25,619 nucleotides of DNA from an uncultured Limnohabitans sp. (GTDB lineage Bacteria; Pseudomonadota; Gammaproteobacteria; Burkholderiales; Burkholderiaceae_C). Positions 14,152-24,047 of the stretch are shown one piece after another; the first letter of the stretch is position 1; every line of letters starts with the position of its first letter. The translations under genes and the position numbers were made by a program. Below the pieces are notes generated by a model, which had not been told where the DNA came from, searched no databases, and worked only from the letters and a program-made list of their open reading frames with translations. The DNA is taken from assembly GCA_937928195.1 (NCBI GenBank), contig CALEYZ010000079.1, positions 1 to 25,619 on the forward strand, read 5' to 3'.

Positions 14152-16974
14152 ATGCCAAACGTCACTATTCCGCCCCTGAAACGCAATACCCGCGACAACG
14201 AACGCCCATTGGTCGAGGACATCCGATTGCTTGGCCGCATTTTGGGCGATGTGATTCGAGAGCAGGAAGGTGCCGAGATCTACGAATTGATCGAAAAGAT
14301 TCGCAAACTCTCAGTGGCTTTTCGGCGAGATGCCGATCACGAAGCTGACAAGGCTTTGAAAAAACTGCTGAAAGGCCTGCCAGGGGACCATGCAGTGAGT
14401 GTGATCCGAGGTTTCACCTATTTCAGCCATTTGGCCAATTTGGCCGAAGACCGACATCACATTCGCAGACGGGCCATTCACGAACGTGTGGGTGACACAC
14501 AAGAAGGCAGCATTGACGTTGCGCTGCAACGACTGCGTTGGGCAGGCATCACACCCAAAATCATCTCTCAAACTTTGGCGCACAGTTTTGTATCGCCCGT
14601 TCTCACCGCCCACCCCACTGAAGTTCAACGACAAAGCATTTTGAGTGCAGAGCGCGACATTGCCGACTTGCTGAATGAACGTGACGAAATCAAAGCACGG
14701 GCAGCCGTTGTGAATGCGGCCAAAGATGCTCTGACACCCAAAGAGCTGGCTGCCAATGAACAGCGCATGCGCGCCCGCGTCATGCAGCTTTGGCAAACCC
14801 GATTGCTGCGGTTTTCAAAGTTGACCGTGGCCGATGAAATTGAAAATTCATTGAGCTACTACGAGTCGACTTTCTTGCGTGAAATTCCCAAAATTTACGC
14901 ATCTTTGGAGGAAGCCTTAGGCACCAACCCCGTGGCACCATTCTTGAGAATGGGCCAGTGGATCGGTGGCGACCGAGACGGCAATCCCAATGTCAATGCG
15001 CAGACACTGCAACACGCACTCAAACGTCAAGCAGAGGTGGCACTGCGTCACTACTTGACGGAAGTTCACTACTTGGGCAGCGAGTTGTCGTTGTCTGCCA
15101 TGTTGGTTGATTTTCCGCCGGCCATGAAAGCCTTGGCTGAAAAATCCCCCGACACCAACGCTCACCGCATGGATGAGCCCTATCGGCGCGCCCTCACCGG
15201 CATTTATGCGCGATTGGCTGCCACCCTCAAATCCCTGACAGGAGGCGATGCGGCAAGGCATGCCGTGGCACCGCAAAACCCCTATGCAGATGCTCATGGC
15301 TTTTTGGCTGACTTGAAAATCATTCAGACCTCGCTCAAAAGTCACCATGCACAAGCCTTGGCAGCACAAAGATTGAACCCACTCATACGCGCAGTAGAAG
15401 TGTTTGGCTTTCACTTGGCCACAGTGGATTTACGGCAGAGTTCTGACCAACATGAAAAAGTCGTCTGCGAATTGCTGGAACGTGCTCGAATTGAAAAAAA
15501 TTACGCAGCCCTGAGCGAACAAGGCAAGCGCAATGTGCTGTTGACACTGCTGAACGATGCAAGGCCTTTGCGCGTTCAAGGTGCCGTCTACTCCGATCAT
15601 TCTCAGTCAGAGCTGGCTATTTTTGAAGAAGCGCTTTCAGCGCGAGCCACGTATGGCGTTGAAGCAATTCGCCACTACATCATCAGCCACACTGAAAGTG
15701 TGAGCGATTTGTTGGAAGTTTTGTTGCTGCAAAAAGAAGTCGGACTGATGCGTGGCACTTTGGATGACGCCGCTGTGGTCGATTTGATCGTGGTGCCCTT
15801 GTTTGAAACCATCGAAGACTTGCGCAACTCTGCCAGCATCATGCGCGAGTTCTATGCATTGCCAGGCATTGCCAATTTGGTCCAGCGCTCTGGCGCTGAA
15901 CAAGACATCATGCTGGGATACTCTGACAGCAATAAAGACGGTGGCATCTTCACCAGCAACTGGGAGTTGTACCGCGCCGAAGTGGCCTTGGTAGAAGACT
16001 TTGACCGCTTGGCCAACAGCCACAACATTCAACTGCGAATGTTCCACGGCCGCGGCGGCACGGTGGGTCGCGGCGGCGGACCTAGCTACCAAGCCATCTT
16101 GGCACAACCCCCAGGTACGGTTCGTGGCCAAATTCGCTTGACCGAACAAGGCGAAGTGATTGGTTCCAAATATGCCAATCCCGAAATTGGAAGACGCAAT
16201 TTGGAAACTTTGGTAGCCGCCACCTTGGAAGCCACACTGCTGCAACCTACCAAGACTGCCCCCCGTAACTTCTTAGAAACTGCAGCACAGCTCTCGCAAG
16301 CGAGCATGGACGCTTATCGTCACTTGGTCTACGACACAGTCGGTTTCAACGACTATTTCTTTGGTGCCACGCCCATCCGAGAAATCGCTGAATTGAACAT
16401 CGGCTCTCGTCCAGCATCCCGCAAAGCCAATCAAAAAATTGAAGATTTGCGGGCCATTCCTTGGGGCTTCAGCTGGGGACAATGTCGCCTGACACTGCCT
16501 GGCTGGTTTGGTTTTGGCTCAGCTGTCGAAAAATTCTTAGACCGTCCGACAGACAAAGAGCGCAAAGCGGCGTTGGTATTGCTGCAGAAAATGGTCAAGC
16601 AGTGGCCCTTCTTCAAGACATTGCTGTCGAACATGGACATGGTGCTGGCCAAAAGTGATTTGGCCTTGGCTTCGCGATACAGCGAACTGGTGAGTGACAC
16701 CAAATTGCGCAAAAAGATTTTTGCAGCCATCGAAGTCGAATGGCATAAAACTGCAGAAGTGATGACGCTGCTGACGGGCGAAAAACACCGTTTGGCCAAC
16801 AATCCAGCTTTGGCAAGGTCCATTCGACACCGTTTCCCCTACATTGACCCCCTGCACCACCTGCAGGTAGAGCTGATTCGCCGTTATCGGGACGGCAAGG
16901 CAGACGAACGAGTGCAACGCGGCATTCACATCTCGATCAATGGCATTGCAGCAGGCTTGCGAAACACAGGCTAA
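14152..16974 (+). CDS. ppc: Phosphoenolpyruvate carboxylase
   Basis: Carboxylates PEP with bicarbonate to oxaloacetate, replenishing the TCA cycle. The protein is 940 residues, within the bacterial range. VLTAHPTEVQRQS carries the catalytic His154, and FHGRGGTVGRGGGPSY (631 onward) is the glycine-rich loop with the essential Arg634. YSDSNKDGGIFTSNW and TEQGEVIGSKYANPEIGRRNLE are core active-site segments. The protein ends in the classical NGIAAGLRNTG. The ATG at 14152 was preferred to a TTG four codons earlier (14140); neither has a strong ribosome binding site. It is divergent from hemC across about 75 bases that must hold both promoters. The separation of hem genes and ppc on opposite strands recurs in Burkholderiales as far as I recall. 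Confidence 0.97.
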   Translation: MPNVTIPPLKRNTRDNERPLVEDIRLLGRILGDVIREQEGAEIYELIEKIRKLSVAFRRDADHEADKALKKLLKGLPGDHAVSVIRGFTYFSHLANLAEDRHHIRRRAIHERVGDTQEGSIDVALQRLRWAGITPKIISQTLAHSFVSPVLTAHPTEVQRQSILSAERDIADLLNERDEIKARAAVVNAAKDALTPKELAANEQRMRARVMQLWQTRLLRFSKLTVADEIENSLSYYESTFLREIPKIYASLEEALGTNPVAPFLRMGQWIGGDRDGNPNVNAQTLQHALKRQAEVALRHYLTEVHYLGSELSLSAMLVDFPPAMKALAEKSPDTNAHRMDEPYRRALTGIYARLAATLKSLTGGDAARHAVAPQNPYADAHGFLADLKIIQTSLKSHHAQALAAQRLNPLIRAVEVFGFHLATVDLRQSSDQHEKVVCELLERARIEKNYAALSEQGKRNVLLTLLNDARPLRVQGAVYSDHSQSELAIFEEALSARATYGVEAIRHYIISHTESVSDLLEVLLLQKEVGLMRGTLDDAAVVDLIVVPLFETIEDLRNSASIMREFYALPGIANLVQRSGAEQDIMLGYSDSNKDGGIFTSNWELYRAEVALVEDFDRLANSHNIQLRMFHGRGGTVGRGGGPSYQAILAQPPGTVRGQIRLTEQGEVIGSKYANPEIGRRNLETLVAATLEATLLQPTKTAPRNFLETAAQLSQASMDAYRHLVYDTVGFNDYFFGATPIREIAELNIGSRPASRKANQKIEDLRAIPWGFSWGQCRLTLPGWFGFGSAVEKFLDRPTDKERKAALVLLQKMVKQWPFFKTLLSNMDMVLAKSDLALASRYSELVSDTKLRKKIFAAIEVEWHKTAEVMTLLTGEKHRLANNPALARSIRHRFPYIDPLHHLQVELIRRYRDGKADERVQRGIHISINGIAAGLRNTG

Positions 16975-17052
16975 GGCTCAAGGTTCGGATTTTTAGGCAT
17001 TTTCAACCCGTTTTGAGGGTCGGTCATGGGCTTTAGAAGCTCAGCAACCCGA

Positions 17053-17058
17053 TAAAAT
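17053..17058 (+). promoter_or_regulatory. Possible -10 box immediately before argH
   Basis: TAAAAT (in GATAAAAT) ends 6 bases before the argH ATG. If used, transcription would start at or within a base or two of the ATG, giving a leaderless or nearly leaderless message. No good -35 hexamer is seen (GCTTTA at a 17-base spacing). The 90-base gap after ppc has no obvious terminator. Confidence 0.3.
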
Positions 17059-17064
17059 CTGGAA

Positions 17065-18519
<1,455 letters not shown>

Positions 18520-18531
18520 AAGGTACATGTG

Positions 18532-19044
18532 ATGGAAACCTCTCAAAACGAGCAAAGCAAGGTGTCACCCTATGCAGCGGGCCTGAACTGGTCAGCCGAA
18601 TTGCACACGGGTGACGGCCGAATGGACCACACCCACGAAGAATTTGTCACGCTGCTCAACGCCTTGCTGCTGACACCTCAAACCGAACAACTGAACCTCT
18701 ACCGCGAATTCCTCAACCACACGGTTGAGCATTTTGCACAGGAAGACCGCTGGATGGTGGCCACGGGCTTCAGCGAAGACAACTGTCATGCTGGCCAACA
18801 TGCCACCATCTTGGAAACCATGCGCGCTGTTGAGACACATTACGTTCAAGGCGATACCGAGATCATTTCGCGCTTGGCCGAAGCCCTTGCTGAATGGTTC
18901 CCTCAACATGCCGCCACCATGGATGCCGGTTTGGCGCAACATTTGAAATCTGTGAACTTTGACAGCGACACAGAAACCTTGGCAGACCCTTCTGTCATTC
19001 GGAACGTGACCATGTCCGGTTGTGGCAGCGTCAGCTGCAGCTAA
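18532..19044 (+). CDS. Bacteriohemerythrin with a Cys-containing C-terminal tail
   Basis: Single-domain hemerythrin-like protein of 170 residues. All seven di-iron ligands can be placed: H35 (DHTH), H67 and E71 (HFAQE), H86 and H90 (HAGQH), H126 and D131 (HAATMD). It should therefore bind O2 reversibly or sense O2 or NO at a di-iron site in the cytoplasm. A tail of about 30 residues beyond the fold ends in SGCGSVSCS, with two cysteines that are not part of the hemerythrin fold. The start is ATG at 18532, 8 bases after AAAAGG, rather than the adjacent GTG at 18529. It is closely spaced between argH and the FMN oxidase gene and probably cotranscribed with them. Confidence 0.9.
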   Translation: METSQNEQSKVSPYAAGLNWSAELHTGDGRMDHTHEEFVTLLNALLLTPQTEQLNLYREFLNHTVEHFAQEDRWMVATGFSEDNCHAGQHATILETMRAVETHYVQGDTEIISRLAEALAEWFPQHAATMDAGLAQHLKSVNFDSDTETLADPSVIRNVTMSGCGSVSCS

Positions 19045-19060
19045 AAAATAGGAGCACCTC

Positions 19061-20215
19061 ATGTCTGTGATTACCACCATTGAAGACTTGCGCATCTTGG
19101 CGCAAAAACGTGTGCCCCGCATGTTTTACGACTATGCCGACAGTGGTTCATGGACCGAAAGCACCTACCGCGCGAACGAAAGCGATTTTCAAAAAATCAA
19201 ACTGCGTCAACGTGTGGCCGTCAACATGGAAGGCCGCAGCACGGCCACCACCATGATTGGCCAACCTGTGACCATGCCCGTGGCCATTGCGCCAACCGGC
19301 CTGACAGGCATGCAACATGCCGATGGAGAAATTTTGGCGGCACGTGCCGCACAAAAATTTGGCGTGCCCTTCACCTTGTCCACCATGAGCATCTGCTCTA
19401 TTGAAGATGTGTCCAAGGCCACTGGCGGCCACCCATTCTGGTTTCAGTTGTATGTCATGCGCGATCGCGATTTCATCGAACGCCTGATCGAGCGAGCCCG
19501 CGCGGCCAACTGCTCGGCCTTGGTGATCACTTTGGATTTGCAAATTTTGGGACAACGCCACAAAGATTTGAAAAACGGCTTGTCAGCACCGCCCAAGCTC
19601 ACCCTTCCCAATATCCTCAACATTGCCACCAAACCTCGATGGGCTTTGGGCATGCTGGGCACGCCTCGCCGTCAATTTGGCAACATCGTGGGCCACGTGA
19701 AAGGTGTGGAAAACATGGGCTCCTTGTCTTCTTGGACCGCCCAACAATTTGACCCGCGCCTGAACTGGGGCGATGTGGAATGGATCAAAAAGCGCTGGGG
19801 TGGCAAGATCATTTTGAAAGGCATCCAGGATGTAGAAGACGCTCGCTTGGCGGTTGAAAGCGGTGCAGATGCGCTGATTGTCAGCAACCATGGCGGCCGT
19901 CAACTGGATGGTGCACAAAGCAGCATTGAGGCCTTGCCGGCCATTGTGGACAGCGTGGGCAAGCAAATTGAAGTGCACATGGACGGCGGCATTCGAAGTG
20001 GCCAAGATGTGCTCAAGGCACGCGCACTAGGCGCTCAAGGCACTTACATCGGCCGCGCGTTTTTGTACGGACTGGGTGCCATGGGTCAACCGGGTGTGGA
20101 AAAAGCCCTGCAAATCATTCACAACGAACTCGATTTGACCATGGCCTTTTGCGGTCGCACCCAGATGGACACGGTTGACAAGAGCATCTTGTTGCCAGGC
20201 ACTTTTCCGCAATAA
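19061..20215 (+). CDS. FMN-dependent alpha-hydroxy-acid oxidase/dehydrogenase (LldD family)
   Basis: Flavoprotein of 384 residues that oxidises an L-2-hydroxy acid, such as lactate, glycolate or mandelate, to the 2-oxo acid. The (beta/alpha)8 barrel is complete: N-terminal YDYADSGSW, FMN-binding APTG (77-80), QLY with Tyr131, the substrate-binding GQRHKD (Arg166), FMN Lys253 in ILKGI, the catalytic His277 and Arg280 in SNHGGRQLDG, and DGGIRSGQDVLKA then GRAFLYG for the FMN phosphate. The LldD, lactate oxidase, glycolate oxidase and mandelate dehydrogenase subtypes cannot be separated by eye, so no symbol is given. The ATG at 19061 has AGGAGC upstream. It lies 16 bases after the hemerythrin gene and 24 before dinB. 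Confidence 0.93.
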   Translation: MSVITTIEDLRILAQKRVPRMFYDYADSGSWTESTYRANESDFQKIKLRQRVAVNMEGRSTATTMIGQPVTMPVAIAPTGLTGMQHADGEILAARAAQKFGVPFTLSTMSICSIEDVSKATGGHPFWFQLYVMRDRDFIERLIERARAANCSALVITLDLQILGQRHKDLKNGLSAPPKLTLPNILNIATKPRWALGMLGTPRRQFGNIVGHVKGVENMGSLSSWTAQQFDPRLNWGDVEWIKKRWGGKIILKGIQDVEDARLAVESGADALIVSNHGGRQLDGAQSSIEALPAIVDSVGKQIEVHMDGGIRSGQDVLKARALGAQGTYIGRAFLYGLGAMGQPGVEKALQIIHNELDLTMAFCGRTQMDTVDKSILLPGTFPQ

Positions 20216-20239
20216 ACCACACGACACTGCTTTGCGTTT

Positions 20240-21529
20240 GTGACCGACACCAAAGCACTTCCCAGAAGAATTGCCCACCTCGACATGGACGCGTTTTACG
20301 CGTCTGTCGAGTTGTTGCGCTACCCCCAACTCAAAGGTTTACCCGTGGTGATTGGTGGCGGCAGACGCAAAGAAGATGACTTGTTGGGCCGGCTGCGTGC
20401 AGCCCATCCCGACGGCGAATGGTCGGCCGACAACCTGTCTGAAATTCCTTTGGATTTTTTTCCGCGCATTGAAGGCTATACCGGGCGCGGCGTGATCACC
20501 ACTGCCACTTACGCCGCGCGTCAATTTGGCATTGGTTCAGCCATGGGTTTGATGAAAGCCGCCAAATTGTGCCCGCAGGCCATTTTGTTGCCCGTCGACT
20601 TTGACCAATACCGTCACTATTCCAAGGTGTTCAAAAGCATCATCACCGACATTGCGCCGCTGATGGAAGACAGGGGCGTGGACGAGGTTTACATTGATTT
20701 CACAGACGTGCCCGGCGGGCAACGTGAAGGCGGCAGAGTGCTGGCCCGGTTAATTCAAAAATGCATTTTTGAAGCCACAGGCCTGACCTGCTCTGTGGGT
20801 GTTGCGCCCAACAAACTGATCGCCAAAATGGCCAGTGAGTTCAACAAGCCCAACGGCATTTCCATCGTGCACGAAGACGATCTGCAAACCGCCATCTGGC
20901 CGCTCAGTTGCCGCAAAATCAATGGCGTCGGACCCAAGGCCGACGAGAAATTAAAGCAGCACGGCATTGAAACCATCGGCCAGTTAGCGGCGCGTGACTT
21001 GCCATGGTTGCTAATGCATTTTGGCAAAGTCTATGGTGCCTGGCTGCATGAAGCCGCATGGGGGCGAGACGACCGGCCCATCAGCACCGAGAGCGAGCCT
21101 GTCAGCATCAGCCGTGAAACCACCTTTGAAACCGATCTGCATGCCGTGCGGGACAAAGAAGCCTTGGGCAAAGTGTTCACACGGCTTTGTGAACAATTGG
21201 CGGCCGATTTAAAACGCAAAGGCTATGACGGCAAAACCATTGGCATCAAGTTGCGGTACGACAACTTCAAAAACGTGACGCGCGACCAAACCTTGACCTT
21301 CTACACCCAAGATGCCGCAGAAATTCGCAAGTTTGCAGGCTTGTGTTTGAAGCGTGTCGACCTCAGCCGAAAACTAAGGCTCTTAGGTGTACGGGTTGGC
21401 TCTTTGGTCAAACACGGGACAGCCCCAGATTCAAACGCACGCTACAGTTCGCAGCACCCTACTCACCCAGCTTTGCACGAGGCAACTCCCGATGGACAAA
21501 CTCAATTGCTTTTCACTGACGATGAATGA
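20240..21529 (+). CDS. dinB: DNA polymerase IV (Y family) with an insertion in the fingers
   Basis: Error-prone translesion polymerase of 429 residues; E. coli DinB has 351. Catalytic carboxylates are D15 in LDMDAFYASVE and D148/E149 in GVDEVYID, with Tyr20 at the steric-gate position. The helix-hairpin-helix KINGVGPKADEKL and the little-finger domain follow. The C-terminus ends in QTQLLFTDDE, fitting the QxxLxF sliding-clamp motif. About 37 extra residues (roughly 44-82, including LRAAHPDGEWSADN and LDFFPRIEGYTG) sit between the VIGG strand and the GVITTATY segment, where E. coli has only about six. The start is GTG at 20240 without a clear ribosome binding site. No LexA-like box was seen upstream. 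It overlaps the next gene by 38 bases. Confidence 0.94.
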   Translation: MTDTKALPRRIAHLDMDAFYASVELLRYPQLKGLPVVIGGGRRKEDDLLGRLRAAHPDGEWSADNLSEIPLDFFPRIEGYTGRGVITTATYAARQFGIGSAMGLMKAAKLCPQAILLPVDFDQYRHYSKVFKSIITDIAPLMEDRGVDEVYIDFTDVPGGQREGGRVLARLIQKCIFEATGLTCSVGVAPNKLIAKMASEFNKPNGISIVHEDDLQTAIWPLSCRKINGVGPKADEKLKQHGIETIGQLAARDLPWLLMHFGKVYGAWLHEAAWGRDDRPISTESEPVSISRETTFETDLHAVRDKEALGKVFTRLCEQLAADLKRKGYDGKTIGIKLRYDNFKNVTRDQTLTFYTQDAAEIRKFAGLCLKRVDLSRKLRLLGVRVGSLVKHGTAPDSNARYSSQHPTHPALHEATPDGQTQLLFTDDE

Positions 21530-22334
21530 CCACGTTGCGCATTTGGTGCTCAACAAGCCCGAATCGCTCAACACCATGCACCCCACGTTTTGGCGTGAAC
21601 TCGACACAGTGCTGCATCAGTTGAACAACGAAGGTCTAGCCAGAGCCTTGGTGATCTCAAGCACAGGCAAACATTTTTCAGCAGGCATGGCCCTGGACAC
21701 ATTTTCGGGTGCGATTTCAATGGACGCAGACAGCCCCGAAGGTCGCGCCGCCATTTACGACTCGCTCACCGACATGCAATCAACTTTCACATTGTTGGAG
21801 AGTATGCGAATTCCGGTCATTGCGGCCATTCACGGGGGCTGCATTGGGGGCGCCGTTGACATGGTGACGGCGTGTTGCATTCGCTACGCCACGCAAGATG
21901 CTTTTTTCTGCGTGCAAGAAATCAACATTGGCATGGTGGCCGATGTGGGCACCCTTCAAAGACTGCCCAAATTGCTGCCCATGGGCTTGGTGAAAGAACT
22001 GGCCTATACAGGCCGCCGACTGAGTGCGGCCAATGCGCTGAACCACGGCTTGGTGACACACGTGTTTGAAACACAGGAAGCTATGGTGGCAGGCGCGTTG
22101 GCGTGCGCTCAAGAAATGGCCAACAAGCCGCCTGTGGCCATTTGGGGCACCAAGCAAGCACTCAACTATGCACGCGACCACAGTGTGGAAGACAGTCTGC
22201 GCCAAATGGGTTGGTTGCAAGGCGCCATCTGGAGCAACCCTCACATTCGCGAAGCACTTGCAGCAGCCAAAGAAAAGCGACCCGCCAACTTCCCGCCCTT
22301 GTCACCCCTGAAGGGCTTCAAAAACTACGGGTAA
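21492..22334 (+). CDS. Enoyl-CoA hydratase/isomerase, delta(3,5)-delta(2,4)-dienoyl-CoA isomerase-like
   Basis: Crotonase-fold protein of 280 residues. The oxyanion-hole segments are HFSAGMALDTF (61-71) and IHGGCIGGAVDM. The segment around IRYATQDAFFCVQE then ADVGTLQRLPKLL closely resembles eukaryotic ECH1, and the three ECH1 catalytic acids align here as D123, E143 and D151. That favours an isomerase moving double bonds in odd-position unsaturated fatty acyl-CoAs over a plain hydratase; the substrate remains inference. The ATG at 21492 has GAGG 9 bases upstream and lies inside the dinB 3' end. An upstream extension to 21387 lies wholly in dinB and is rejected. It converges on queF with a 26-base gap. 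Confidence 0.9.
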   Translation: MDKLNCFSLTMNDHVAHLVLNKPESLNTMHPTFWRELDTVLHQLNNEGLARALVISSTGKHFSAGMALDTFSGAISMDADSPEGRAAIYDSLTDMQSTFTLLESMRIPVIAAIHGGCIGGAVDMVTACCIRYATQDAFFCVQEINIGMVADVGTLQRLPKLLPMGLVKELAYTGRRLSAANALNHGLVTHVFETQEAMVAGALACAQEMANKPPVAIWGTKQALNYARDHSVEDSLRQMGWLQGAIWSNPHIREALAAAKEKRPANFPPLSPLKGFKNYG

Positions 22335-22360
22335 TTCAAGCCACCATGGGCTTCAACGCG

Positions 22361-23206
22361 TCACTGGCGCGCGGTGCGGATGTTGGGCGGTGGTGATTGC
22401 GGATGGCTGGTTCGCCAAGGATTGATGTCCAACCCACCGCGTCGGGTATACCGCGCGTAAACCGTCAGTTTGAGAGGTTTGCATCGCGTCCAAATGTCCA
22501 TGAAAATGCGCTCGACACATTGCTCATGAAACTCATTGTGGTTTCTGAAACTCACAATGTACTGGAGCAGTCCTGCCTGATCAATTTGGGCACCAGAATA
22601 CGTAATTTGCACACTGCCCCAATCGGGCTGGCCAGTCACCAGACAATTGCTTTTGAGCAAATGACTGACAAAGGTCTCTGTCACTGGCGCTTCTGCATGC
22701 TGTGCCGTCAGCAACTCCGGCGCCGGTTGGTAGTGCGTGCACTCAATGTCCATGCGGTCCAAATTCAGGCCATCCAATTCGTGCACAGGCTCTTTGTCAA
22801 ACTCTTCTGGCAAGATGATCTTGACACCGCATCGCGACTTGATTTGACCGCCCTGCCACAGGGCCTGGTCCAAGTCTTCACGCATGCAATCTCGCACAGC
22901 TTGCACATCGACAAAGCGCGTGGCATTGAAGCTGTTCAAGTACAACTTGAACGACTTGCTTTCAATGATGTGTGTGCTTTCCGCCGGAACCGTGATGTGC
23001 GCAATGGCCACCTGCGGTTTGCCTTTTAAATTGAGCCAAGACAACTCAAATGCGGTCCACAAGTCGGCCCCAAAGAAAATGGGTGCACCTTGAATGCCCA
23101 ACTCTTCGCGTTTAACTGCACGCGGAATGGGGAACAACAAAGAGGCATCGTATTGGTCGATGTAGGCGCTGTTTTTTCCCAGTTGTGATTGTTCTGGCTG
23201 ATTCAT
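22361..23206 (-). CDS. queF: NADPH-dependent 7-cyano-7-deazaguanine reductase QueF (long form)
   Basis: Reduces preQ0 to preQ1 in queuosine tRNA modification, using the T-fold (tunnelling) scaffold. The protein is 281 residues, the two-domain form as in E. coli. The QueF motif ESKSFKLYLNS (82-92) binds NADPH. Cys188 in LKSNCLVTGQPDWGS is the nucleophile, with Asp195 as proton donor. H227 and E228 in NEFHEQCVERIF bind the substrate. Each lies two residues from its E. coli counterpart (C190, D197, H229, E230). The start ATG overlaps the yaaA stop (ATGA at 23203-23206), so the two are probably translationally coupled. No other queuosine gene is present in the window. Confidence 0.96.
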   Translation of the reverse strand: MNQPEQSQLGKNSAYIDQYDASLLFPIPRAVKREELGIQGAPIFFGADLWTAFELSWLNLKGKPQVAIAHITVPAESTHIIESKSFKLYLNSFNATRFVDVQAVRDCMREDLDQALWQGGQIKSRCGVKIILPEEFDKEPVHELDGLNLDRMDIECTHYQPAPELLTAQHAEAPVTETFVSHLLKSNCLVTGQPDWGSVQITYSGAQIDQAGLLQYIVSFRNHNEFHEQCVERIFMDIWTRCKPLKLTVYARYTRRGGLDINPWRTSHPQSPPPNIRTARQ

Positions 23207-23985
23207 GCGACACCATGTTGTTTGCGGCGAAACACCCAGCGGTTTTCGTCGGAGGCGGCGGCAACGAAGCCATACCCGTCCAAGTCAAAGTCTTTGAGTT
23301 TTTCTGGATTTTTGATTTGTTTTTGGATTGCGTAGCGGGCCAATAAACCACGGGCGCGTTTGGCAAAAAAACTGATGACTTTGTACTTCCCACCTTTGTA
23401 GTCTTCAAACACGCATTCCACCACTCTGGCTTTGAGGGTTTGGGTGTCAACCGCTTTGAAATACTCTTGCGAGGCCAAGTTGATCACCACAGGTGTCTTG
23501 TCTTTGCTCAAACGTTCGTTGAGGTAACTGGCAATGCTGTTGCCCCAGAACTGGTACAAGTTTTTGCCACGAGGGTTGACCAGTGCCGTGCCCATTTCCA
23601 GGCGATACGGCTGCATCCAATCTAAAGGCCTTAACACGCCATACAAGCCACTCAAAATGCACAAGTGATCTTGTGCCCACTCGAGGTCTTTGGGCTTGAG
23701 AGTCTTGGCATCCAAACCATCGTAGACGTCGCCATTGAAAGCCAATACAGCTTGTTTGGAATTTTTGGCAGTGAACTTGCTGCGCCAGGCTTCGTATCGC
23801 GCCACATTGAGCGCGGCCAACTTGTCACTCAGGTCCATCAGTTCGGAAATTTGAGCTGGCGACTTGGGTTTCAGTACGTCAATCAGTTCAGCCGACGCAC
23901 TGACGAATTGCGGCAAAGTATGCGCGATACCGTCAACAGGTGACTCGTAATCCAATGATTTAGCGGGAGATAACAGTAACAACAT
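23203..23985 (-). CDS. yaaA: Peroxide stress protein YaaA (DUF328/UPF0246)
   Basis: A 260-residue protein of the YaaA family. In E. coli YaaA is induced by OxyR, binds DNA and lowers free iron during peroxide stress. Family motifs are the N-terminal LLLSPAKSLDYESP, FNGDVYDGLDAKTL, LYGVLRPLDWMQPYRLEMGT, INLASQEYFKAV and SFFAKRARGLLARYA. The ATG at 23985 was chosen because AAAGGG lies about 9 bases upstream and the protein then begins directly with MLLLLSPAKSLD; a TTG two codons earlier is less likely. No OxyR site could be identified by eye. It overlaps queF and lies downstream of the rubrerythrin gene on the same strand. Confidence 0.95.
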   Translation of the reverse strand: MLLLLSPAKSLDYESPVDGIAHTLPQFVSASAELIDVLKPKSPAQISELMDLSDKLAALNVARYEAWRSKFTAKNSKQAVLAFNGDVYDGLDAKTLKPKDLEWAQDHLCILSGLYGVLRPLDWMQPYRLEMGTALVNPRGKNLYQFWGNSIASYLNERLSKDKTPVVINLASQEYFKAVDTQTLKARVVECVFEDYKGGKYKVISFFAKRARGLLARYAIQKQIKNPEKLKDFDLDGYGFVAAASDENRWVFRRKQHGVA

Positions 23986-24047
23986 GCGCAAAGCCCTTTG
24001 AGGACACCATTATCTGGCAAGCCAGCCAGACCTGCCGCACGTGCAGC

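Noticed and set aside
18529..18531. GTG start for the hemerythrin
   Set aside because: The adjacent ATG at 18532 has better spacing to AAAAGG and is the stronger start codon.
20216..20239. LexA/SOS box upstream of dinB
   Set aside because: I looked for CTGT-N8-ACAG-like or other palindromes in the short gap and the end of the preceding gene and saw none. dinB may be under another promoter.
21387..21491. N-terminal extension of the crotonase
   Set aside because: It lies wholly inside dinB, shows no family similarity, and a ribosome binding site fits the ATG at 21492.
22335..22360. AAGCC/GGCTT repeat between the crotonase and queF as a shared terminator
   Set aside because: Only 5 bp plus imperfect flanks and no T tract, unlike the clear rne-hemY terminator.
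24013..24030. TCTGGC/GCCAGA hairpin after the rubrerythrin stop as an intrinsic terminator
   Set aside because: The stem is 6 bp with a 6-base loop, but neither strand has a T run after it; it may be chance.
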